Below are positions 1-5,765 of a stretch of DNA of 7,757 bases, in pieces; within the stretch, counting starts at the first letter, position 1; every line of letters begins with the position of its first letter. The translations under genes and the position numbers were made by a program. The notes under the pieces are model-generated. The model was not told the origin of the DNA. It searched no databases and saw only the letters and a list, made by a program, of their open reading frames with translations. This DNA is from an uncultured bacterium (GTDB lineage: Bacteria; Verrucomicrobiota; Kiritimatiellia; CAIKKV01; CAITUY01), in assembly GCA_903934155.1 (NCBI GenBank), contig CAIZMS010000066.1, positions 1 to 7,757 on the forward strand, in the 5' to 3' direction.

Positions 1-1140
1 CGGGGGGATGTCGCCCCCGACATGCAGGAATCGCAGTTGGCGATGTTTAAGATTGTGATTCTTGGAAATCTGAGCGCGGAAGAACTGGGTGAAGAGCGTG
101 CCCGAACGCTGGTGAAATTTGTTGAGACTGGTGGCAGCCTGGTTCTTCTGGGCGGAACCAAGGCGTGGTCGCCGGAGGGGTTTGTGAAAACGGCCCTGAA
201 GTCAGTGCTACCAGCCAAGTCCTTTACTGCCAAAGCGCAGGAAGGTGAATTTCCGGTTCGCCTGACGGATCAGGGGCGTTCGCATGCGGCGTTTGCCGGG
301 GATGTTGCATTTTGGGAGAAGGTGCCCCCTGTGCTTTCTATTTTCCCCAAGGTGATTCCCGCGCCGGCGGCCCGTGTGCTGGTTGAGGCCAAGACGGCGG
401 AGGGTGTGCAACCGATGATTCTGGTTCAGGATTTCGGGCAGGGTAAGGTGGTGGCGATATTTTCTGATTCAATCTGGAAATGGCAGTTGAGTCCCGATGC
501 CCTCAAGAATAAGCCGTATTCCCGGTTCTGGAACCAGTTGGTGTCTTGGTTGTCGCCCAAGCTGGAGAAAACGGAAGGCAAGGCTTGGGATGTGTTCATG
601 GATCGGGATCAATGCTTCCTGGGTGAGGAGGTCGAGATTACCGCACGGTGGACGGGTGCGGACAAACCGCCTCAAGGGGCCGTTGTAAAGGCCGAGATTA
701 CCATGCCGGACAAGCGAAAAGTTCCCTTTTCCATGACCAGTCAGATGAATCAGGTAGTGGATGGGAAGTCGGCCCCGGTCTTCAGCGTCAAGTTCAAGGG
801 TGAGCTGGCGGGGATGTATTCTGTACTGGCGGCCTCCGATACCGGGGGGCCGAGGCTGGAGTCTGATACCTTGTCATTCTCAGTCAAACCGTTCACTCCC
901 GAGTCCGTGCCTCGTCCGGCTGCCGTTGAAATCGTCAAGGCCGTTACGGCGAACAGCGGGGGAGTGTTCTTCGAGACAGCGGAGGAGTTGGATCGGGCCC
1001 TAGCCGCCCTTCAGCCGAAGAAGCTGGAACAGGAGATTTCGGAGTTCAAGTCATTATGGCAGCATTGGGCGATCATCAGTTGCCTAATCGCCTTGATCTC
1101 GATAGAGTGGATCTTCAGAAAACTGAGAAATCTGACCTGA
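1..1140 (+). CDS. Glutamine amidotransferase-like membrane protein, C-terminal part (5' end outside window)
   Basis: The frame is open from base 1, with seven codons before the first ATG at 22, so the gene almost certainly starts upstream; 379 residues are visible. Numbering from base 1, residues 41-54 (VETGGSLVLLGGTK) match the 'y/fVe.GGgLl.lGG' segment of class I amidotransferase-like folds found in VWA/BatA-associated membrane proteins. Residues 153-163 (IFSDSIWKWQL) and 175-184 (RFWNQLVSWL) match the usual 'GDSTWRW...RFW.Q.v.WL' closing signature. A beta-sandwich-like region follows (about 195-300), then a short helical segment and one C-terminal membrane helix (about 356-372) with a basic tail FRKLRNLT. 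By the positive-inside rule the bulk is periplasmic. No cysteine occupies the usual nucleophile position after LVLLGG, so amidotransferase activity is unlikely. It lies 19 bases before the next gene, probably in one operon. The family assignment comes from pattern memory; the exact role is unknown. Confidence 0.8.
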   Translation, partial: RGDVAPDMQESQLAMFKIVILGNLSAEELGEERARTLVKFVETGGSLVLLGGTKAWSPEGFVKTALKSVLPAKSFTAKAQEGEFPVRLTDQGRSHAAFAGDVAFWEKVPPVLSIFPKVIPAPAARVLVEAKTAEGVQPMILVQDFGQGKVVAIFSDSIWKWQLSPDALKNKPYSRFWNQLVSWLSPKLEKTEGKAWDVFMDRDQCFLGEEVEITARWTGADKPPQGAVVKAEITMPDKRKVPFSMTSQMNQVVDGKSAPVFSVKFKGELAGMYSVLAASDTGGPRLESDTLSFSVKPFTPESVPRPAAVEIVKAVTANSGGVFFETAEELDRALAALQPKKLEQEISEFKSLWQHWAIISCLIALISIEWIFRKLRNLT

Positions 1141-1143
1141 GGC

Positions 1144-1153
1144 AGGAAAGGAG
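1144..1153 (+). promoter_or_regulatory. Ribosome-binding site of the secreted sandwich protein gene
   Basis: AGGAAAGGAG ends 6 bases before the GTG at 1160 and decides this start. An ATG at 1155 is out of frame and meets TGA after two codons. The core AAAGGAG (1147-1153) recurs before gene 3 and inside gene 4. Confidence 0.8.
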
Positions 1154-1159
1154 CATGTC

Positions 1160-1819
1160 GTGAAACGCGTTAATCGGATTCTGGGTTTGGTTTTTGGTGG
1201 GTTGGTGTTGATGGCGGTTGCGCCGGTGATGGCTGAGTCAAACCTGTGTTTCAACAGTTCTTTTTCCTCCACGAACGACCCGTTTGAGGGCTGGGGGCTC
1301 GATTACGATTGGTCGGGTAATTCCAAGCAAATGGGCAACCATAAAAATGCTTCTTTTCTTCCTGAATTCAAGGGGAGATCGAACGTGTTGAAAATGGCCA
1401 TTCCTGCGGGTTATGAATCCAAGGTTGAGACTCCGATCATGGAGTATGAGCCCGGGGCACGATACAAATGTACTTTTGACCTCTACGCCGATATCGGGGG
1501 CATGCGGGTACTGTTTCTTGGCTACGCATTGGCGCCCGGAGTCCCGCCCGATGATTTGCCGAAGTTTTCGGATTTGAGGCGCATCTATAAGGGGGATGCC
1601 CAGGATGCAAGCGGTGCTTCATGGAAATCTATGACGGTCATTTTCCCGAAAGAAGAAATTTCGGAACTGGCCTATAAACATTTGAAGAAAGTTCGGTATA
1701 TGACGGTCATGATGTTTGTGCCTGGCGCGACTTTCGGGGCAGGAACCTTTTGTATTTCCAATGTGAAAGTGGTGAAGTTGCCCGGAAAATGCAAGGTGCT
1801 GAAGAGTGCCTTGAAATAG
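1160..1819 (+). CDS. Secreted carbohydrate/galactose-binding-like beta-sandwich protein
   Basis: This gene encodes 219 residues from a GTG start. Residues 1-25 form a clear signal peptide: basic MKRVNR, a hydrophobic core, and a likely cleavage at VMA|ES. The mature part begins NLCFNSSFSS...DPFEGWGLDYDW, which resembles the 'NL..NG.FE....P.GW' opening of CBM4/9-like and other galactose-binding-like sandwiches. It ends with FCISNVKVVKL, which resembles the 'f.IDNV.V.k' closing strand of the same folds. Cysteines near residue 30 and near the C terminus could form a disulfide, since the opening and closing strands lie side by side in this fold; this is inference. No catalytic motif or membrane anchor is seen. 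The ligand is unknown, and glycan binding is a guess from the fold. It sits between the amidotransferase-like and DUF4175-like genes with gaps of 19 and 32 bases, so it is probably co-transcribed and may act with their periplasmic domains. Confidence 0.75.
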   Translation: MKRVNRILGLVFGGLVLMAVAPVMAESNLCFNSSFSSTNDPFEGWGLDYDWSGNSKQMGNHKNASFLPEFKGRSNVLKMAIPAGYESKVETPIMEYEPGARYKCTFDLYADIGGMRVLFLGYALAPGVPPDDLPKFSDLRRIYKGDAQDASGASWKSMTVIFPKEEISELAYKHLKKVRYMTVMMFVPGATFGAGTFCISNVKVVKLPGKCKVLKSALK

Positions 1820-1834
1820 TCTGGGGACTGATTA

Positions 1835-1844
1835 AGGAAAGGAG
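1835..1844 (+). promoter_or_regulatory. Ribosome-binding site of the DUF4175-like gene
   Basis: AGGAAAGGAG, the same ten bases as before gene 2, ends 7 bases before the ATG at 1852. This fixes the start at 1852 and not at the in-frame ATG at 1750, which would overlap gene 2. Confidence 0.8.
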
Positions 1845-1851
1845 AATTCCC

Positions 1852-4800
1852 ATGGCGCCTGTAATGCTGATTGGACAGCTTGTTAAAGTCGGTCGGATGC
1901 TGAACCGGTGGAGTGCGGAAGTCAGATTCACTGTCGGGATGTCCGTAATCCTCTTTATCCTGGAGAGTATGGCGGCGACGGATATCATGCTTCGTTTCCA
2001 GCGGGGCGGGCGGGTGGTGGCTTGGGGGCTTTTGGTCATTCTCGTTGGTGTGCTGGTGGAGCGATTATTCCGGGTTTTGTCCCGACGTCCATCGCCCGAG
2101 TTGGTTGCGGTGAGTGTTGAACGGACATTCCCTCAGCTCGATAATCATCTGATCAATTTCCTCCTGTTTTCGGCGTCCGGACGGAAGGATCCCTTTACGG
2201 CGGCGTATCTCAAAATGGATATTCCCCACTGGAGCGGGCTAGATTTCCGGGCTATGAAGGATCTGCGTACGCTACGGCGGGCGCAGATTGCGCTTGGGGT
2301 GGCGCTTGTTATGACCCTGGTTCCTTATCCCCTGGTGGGCCAGGCCTGGCCGGTGGCGATGGGGCGTATCATCAATCCGTTCTCCAATGTGGCGCCGGTG
2401 AGCTTGACTCATATTCTAAGCACCGCGCCCGGAAATTCGTCCGCATTGCAGGGTGGGAATGTTGCCGTGTCGTGTCAGGCAAAGGGGAAGGCCGGGCATG
2501 AGGTGTGGTTGGATGTGCGATCAGCGGACGGGACAGCGAAAACCTATAATCTGGGTGCGCTTAAGGGGCGTGGGGTGGAGGGATTCTCCAATACCTTCTT
2601 CAAGGTCACCACGGCCATGCAGTACCGGTTCCGTGCCGGGGATTCATTTTCGCCGGATTGGTATGCAATCTCCTTGCGTCCCCCGCTGGCCTTCACCTCC
2701 ATTTCGGTGAAGGTGGTGCCACCGTCCTATATGGCCATACCCCCACGCCAATACGATGCACAGGCGGCGGCGATTGATGTTCCGGCCGGATCCGTTGTAT
2801 CGTTTGAGGTGCATTGCAATACTCCTGTGCCTGGTATTGCCCTCGCCGGGTTCGGTTCGTCTGTGGCCCTGTCCCGAAAAGGGGATGACAAGGTTTGGGA
2901 GGGAAGCGTCATTGTCACCAACGGTTCCGGATTCGTGCTTTCCGCCACGGCGGCGAACGGGGATCCGGCGGAAACCACGCTGGGTTACAATCTCATGCTG
3001 GATCGTCCCCCGACGCTGACGATCAAATATCCCAAGCAATCGGTGGTTTTGTTGCCCGGTGGCGCACCCAGTATCGATTTTGCGGTCTCGGATGATTTCG
3101 GACTTGATGAAATCACAGTCGAACAGGTTCTTGACTCCGAAGATAAGACGGCACCCGCAACCGTGTTGAAAACCTACAAGTGGGTGACCTCCAAGACGAG
3201 GGAGTATACCGCGCTCTGGAAGGGGGAGATTCGTAAAACAACCGATTCCGGAAACCTGACCTTGCGGGTTGTGGCCAAGGATAACCGGCCCGGAGTTAAG
3301 AATGTCACCCTGTCGTCTTCTTTGGTGTTTACTCTGGATGAGGCGGCGGTTGCGGCAAAAAAACAGGAGGAGGCCGCGAAGAAGACCTTGGAAGACTTGA
3401 ACCGAGTGATTGAGCTCCAGCGGGAAAATATTACTCGAACCCGGCAGTTACAGGGGATTTTGAATACCAGCGCCCCTGACCAGTGGATGGAGGCGGGTGC
3501 CCGCCAGGAAGCCATCCGGGGAATTGTCAGGCAGGTTATGGAAAAGGGAGGCGGACGCAGTTTGGGGAATTTGCTTGGGACGGTCCGGAAATTATATGCC
3601 ACTGAAATGGCCGAGGTTATTCCCGCCTTGCAGGGCGTGCCTGGGGTCAAGGAAGCCGCGCAGAAGGTGAAGCAGGTGGGGCGCGCCCTGTCCATGGAGG
3701 AGAAGATCCTGCGTCAGCTGACCTTTGCCGAGGAGGCCGCAAAGCGGGCTCTGGATGACAGCAAGAACAATTCCTTGATCGGGATTCTGGACGGGATCAT
3801 CGGGCAACAGGATAAAATCATCAAAGCCACCGGCCTTTGTATGACCCAGGGTATGGCTGTGGCGGCTTCCGTTACGGCCGATCAGGATTCACTGGGCTCC
3901 GAGGTGTCGGCGTTTATCAAGGCCTGTCTAGCTGCCGCTGCAGCGGGGCAGGGAGAAGACAAGGATAATGCCGCCTTCCTGGTATCCATTGCCCAGGGAT
4001 GTGAGAAGGATAAAATCGGGGGCGACATGCTTCTGGCGGCCGAGCAGCTCGAAAAGAATGCTCCTGCTGTTGCGATGCCTCATGAGCAGAATGCGTACTC
4101 AAAACTTCTGGCCGTCAGAAAGAAATTCGATGAGGCCACTGCCCTGGCGGATAAGGAGAAAGAAATGGAGATGGTGGAGGCCCTCAAGGAAGCCAGCGCG
4201 AAACTGGCGAAACTCAAGGCCATGGAAGAGAAATTAAAAGACGCCATGGACAAGGTTGAGGAGAACAAGGATAAGAATTCCAAGAAGACCGACAAGCTTG
4301 AGGAAGAGGCTGAGGAGATCAAGAAAAACATCAAGGAGGCCTTGCAGGAAATTCCCAAGGATCTGGATATTTTTGCACACCTGAATGTCGGTAATGATCT
4401 GGTGGAGGATGTGTTTTCAACCTTTGAGGAGGTAACCCAGGAGGAGGGGTCCGAAAACGCGTCGGCGGGCGGGCCTGTGGCCGAAAAGGCAGTTGTCAAA
4501 CGAGAAATGTTGGCTGAGGGAATGGAGAAAGTAAAGGGATTGCTGGATGATTTTGAGATGTGGCTGGGTAAAAAACCCGATGCAACAAAGATCACGGCTG
4601 AGGCCGCCGACAAGCAGGAGATGCCCGAGGGGGTTGCCCTGACTCCCCTTCAGACCGAGATGAATGACATCATCGGCGATCTGCTGAAGCAGGACAAGGA
4701 GGAGGCGAAGAAGGCGGATGATGGTGCCATCAATGCCGCTGTGCCAGATTTGGAAATGGGGGGGGAAGTAAAGGAAGGTGACACCACGTCGTTCTCCGCC

Positions 4801-5448
4801 AAGGGGAAATCAGGGAATACGGAGCCGGATCACAAGGAGCAGGATGGGCGCTCGAACATCGGTCGGCAGGGCATGGCGAATGGTGAATCGGCTGCCGCTT
4901 CGGGGACGATCGGTAAAGGCGACGATAATATCGAGGCCCGGCGAACCCAGGATCCCACCCAGTCGGGGCAGGTCACGGCGGATGGCGAGGCGGATACGAA
5001 GGCCACCGGCGGTGGCAAGCTCGGATCCGGAAAGGGCGACGGTTGGGGCGATGGGGGTGGCACCACCCGTATGGATTCGACGGAAAAGGGATCCGGGGAG
5101 CAGAGTTTGGCGATGATGGCGAAACGGGCGGATTCCACTTATGCCCAGGCTTCCATGAAGGGCATGCGATCCGACTCCCTGAAAAATGCCGCGCATCATC
5201 TGCGTCAGGCCGAGGATGCCGTTTCCAAGGGAGCTCCGATCGGAGAGATTGCGGAATGGAAGCGAAAGGCCATGGCTGAACTAAAAAAAGCCAAAACTGA
5301 ACTGGGTGAGGGGAGTGCGGCCAGTCTGGATGGTCGGAATTCTACCTCGCTGGTGAATGATATTGTTGAGGCGAGTCCCGATGAGGCGCCTGCGAAGTAC
5401 CGGGGACTGGTTTCGGAATATTACAAGAAACTGAATGAATCGTTGTAG
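1852..5448 (+). CDS. Giant DUF4175-like membrane protein with periplasmic coiled coils
   Basis: This gene encodes 1198 residues. Membrane helices are predicted at about 26-46, 54-72 and 144-165. Basic residues before helix 1, after helix 2 and before helix 3 put the N terminus inside and the last ~1000 residues in the periplasm. The segment after helix 2 (SVERTFPQLDNHLINFLL) and the INPFSNVAPVSLT stretch after helix 3 match the pattern I associate with DUF4175 and related PVC proteins. Beta domains follow, with VVPPSYM near 287-293. A Lys/Glu/Ala-rich coiled coil starts near 497 and a strong one covers about 749-840. Residues ~935-1100 are Gly/Asp/Ser-rich and probably disordered, with a patterned block: SFSAKGKSGN (980-989), GRSNIGRQG (999-1007), ARRTQDPTQSGQV (1029-1041). 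The helical tail ends YRGLVSEYYKKLNESL. The molecular function is unknown. A structural or scaffold role in the envelope, in a MoxR/VWA-type operon, is inference. Confidence 0.8.
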   Translation: MAPVMLIGQLVKVGRMLNRWSAEVRFTVGMSVILFILESMAATDIMLRFQRGGRVVAWGLLVILVGVLVERLFRVLSRRPSPELVAVSVERTFPQLDNHLINFLLFSASGRKDPFTAAYLKMDIPHWSGLDFRAMKDLRTLRRAQIALGVALVMTLVPYPLVGQAWPVAMGRIINPFSNVAPVSLTHILSTAPGNSSALQGGNVAVSCQAKGKAGHEVWLDVRSADGTAKTYNLGALKGRGVEGFSNTFFKVTTAMQYRFRAGDSFSPDWYAISLRPPLAFTSISVKVVPPSYMAIPPRQYDAQAAAIDVPAGSVVSFEVHCNTPVPGIALAGFGSSVALSRKGDDKVWEGSVIVTNGSGFVLSATAANGDPAETTLGYNLMLDRPPTLTIKYPKQSVVLLPGGAPSIDFAVSDDFGLDEITVEQVLDSEDKTAPATVLKTYKWVTSKTREYTALWKGEIRKTTDSGNLTLRVVAKDNRPGVKNVTLSSSLVFTLDEAAVAAKKQEEAAKKTLEDLNRVIELQRENITRTRQLQGILNTSAPDQWMEAGARQEAIRGIVRQVMEKGGGRSLGNLLGTVRKLYATEMAEVIPALQGVPGVKEAAQKVKQVGRALSMEEKILRQLTFAEEAAKRALDDSKNNSLIGILDGIIGQQDKIIKATGLCMTQGMAVAASVTADQDSLGSEVSAFIKACLAAAAAGQGEDKDNAAFLVSIAQGCEKDKIGGDMLLAAEQLEKNAPAVAMPHEQNAYSKLLAVRKKFDEATALADKEKEMEMVEALKEASAKLAKLKAMEEKLKDAMDKVEENKDKNSKKTDKLEEEAEEIKKNIKEALQEIPKDLDIFAHLNVGNDLVEDVFSTFEEVTQEEGSENASAGGPVAEKAVVKREMLAEGMEKVKGLLDDFEMWLGKKPDATKITAEAADKQEMPEGVALTPLQTEMNDIIGDLLKQDKEEAKKADDGAINAAVPDLEMGGEVKEGDTTSFSAKGKSGNTEPDHKEQDGRSNIGRQGMANGESAAASGTIGKGDDNIEARRTQDPTQSGQVTADGEADTKATGGGKLGSGKGDGWGDGGGTTRMDSTEKGSGEQSLAMMAKRADSTYAQASMKGMRSDSLKNAAHHLRQAEDAVSKGAPIGEIAEWKRKAMAELKKAKTELGEGSAASLDGRNSTSLVNDIVEASPDEAPAKYRGLVSEYYKKLNESL
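4650..5140 (+). other. Sequence coding for the glycine-rich disordered block of the DUF4175-like protein
   Basis: This part of the gene encodes about 165 residues rich in Gly, Asp, Ser and Lys with few hydrophobics, ending in a GGG-K-L-G-S-G-K-G-D-G-W-G run (about 1053-1066). From memory, PVC relatives carry a similar 'FSAKGKtGN...GRSG.GR.G...R.T.DP.Q.GQV' series here, which would make it a constrained linear motif rather than random filler. That comparison was not computed. The DNA has an eight-G run at 4758-4765. Confidence 0.45.
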
Positions 5449-5466
5449 GGCTTTGATTCGGGAATA

Positions 5467-5502
5467 CGATTAGGATTACGATTACGATTATGATTACGAT
5501 AA
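5467..5502 (+). repeat. Six-copy hexanucleotide tandem repeat (CGATTA type) across the start of gene 4
   Basis: Consecutive units are CGATTA, GGATTA, CGATTA, CGATTA, TGATTA and CGATAA. A looser copy (GGAATA) precedes them at 5461-5466. The repeat fills the leader of gene 4, and the C-to-T change in unit five creates the ATG at 5490, so the first codons (Met-Ile-Thr-Ile) are repeat-encoded. A unit gain or loss would keep the frame but alter the leader length. I recall similar ATTACG-type intergenic runs in PVC metagenome assemblies, but I cannot verify this here. Confidence 0.8.
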
Positions 5503-5765
5503 CTCGGCTAATGGTTTTGTGTGTCGGGGCGGTGGCGCTTCTCGTGAATCCTGTAAAGGCGGCTGACGCTTCGGAGTGGGCGGTCAAGGATGCCTCGATC
5601 CGATTCGTGTTGGATCTGACGGTCAACCCCAGTCATCCCACGGCCGGGTATTTTGTGGCGATTCCGGATGGCGGGATTTTGCCCGGTCCGGCACCCGTGG
5701 CCACGGTCTTCGATGATAAAGGAGTCCCCTTTGGCAAGTGGTGTGCTGTGGCACAATGTGGCTAA
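5490..5765 (+). CDS. N-terminal fragment of frameshifted secreted DUF2341-like protein
   Basis: This fragment is 91 residues long and ends at TAA 5763-5765. Residues 1-24 look like a signal peptide (basic MITITR, hydrophobic core, cleavage near VKA|AD). The mature part includes FVLDLTVNPSHPTAGYFVAI, PDGGILPGPAPV and VFDDKGVP, the opening of a DUF2341-like beta domain as I remember it from PVC secreted proteins. The last 11 residues (FGKWCAVAQCG) break this pattern. The domain continues in the next frame as LASGVLWHN, so this is the front of a longer gene joined by a +1 shift at about 5727-5731. The start is weakly supported: the nearest AGGA (5472-5475) is 14 bases from the ATG. An in-frame ATG at 5511 would still leave a short signal peptide but also lacks a Shine-Dalgarno sequence. 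The fragment follows gene 3 by 41 bases. Confidence 0.65.
   Translation: MITITRLMVLCVGAVALLVNPVKAADASEWAVKDASIRFVLDLTVNPSHPTAGYFVAIPDGGILPGPAPVATVFDDKGVPFGKWCAVAQCG
5718..5733 (+). other. +1 frameshift point with Shine-Dalgarno-like sequence
   Basis: Reading in the upstream frame gives AAA GGA GTC CCC TTT GGC. Skipping one base after CCC gives CCC, then TTG GCA AGT, which continues the domain (GVP-LASGVLWHN). The overlap where both frames are open is 5620-5762, and the protein pattern places the change here. AAAGGAG (5718-5724) lies 2 bases before CCC. It may be a one-base insertion in the CCCC or TTT run, a sequencing error, or a functional shift or start site. Confidence 0.7.

Noticed and set aside
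1630..1710. Twelve-base direct repeat TATGACGGTCAT at 1630-1641 and 1699-1710
   Set aside because: It is short, lies within gene 2, encodes Met-Thr-Val both times, and has no flanking mobile-element features. Probably chance.
1750..1851. In-frame upstream extension of the DUF4175-like gene to the ATG at 1750
   Set aside because: It would overlap gene 2 by 70 bases, has no ribosome-binding site, and adds 34 residues unlike a membrane N terminus. The ATG at 1852 has AGGAAAGGAG at 7 bases.
3357..3363. A-AAA-AAA slippery heptamer in gene 3 (also at 5283-5289) as a possible -1 frameshift
   Set aside because: Lys-rich coiled-coil coding makes such runs common. No upstream Shine-Dalgarno-like stimulator or clear hairpin was seen, and the domain continues normally in frame.
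3174..3695. 173-codon minus-strand open frame
   Set aside because: It is a shadow of gene 3 with basic, Ser/Pro-rich content, no recognisable motif and no separate initiation signal.
4080..4613. 177-codon minus-strand open frame rich in Ser, Phe and Leu
   Set aside because: It lies opposite the Lys/Glu-rich coiled coil, and reverse-complemented Lys/Glu codons give exactly this composition. It has no ribosome-binding site or family pattern.
5449..5489. Possible terminator or promoter between genes 3 and 4
   Set aside because: No GC-rich hairpin with a T-run and no clear -35/-10 pair was visible in the 41-base gap, which is largely occupied by the hexamer repeat.
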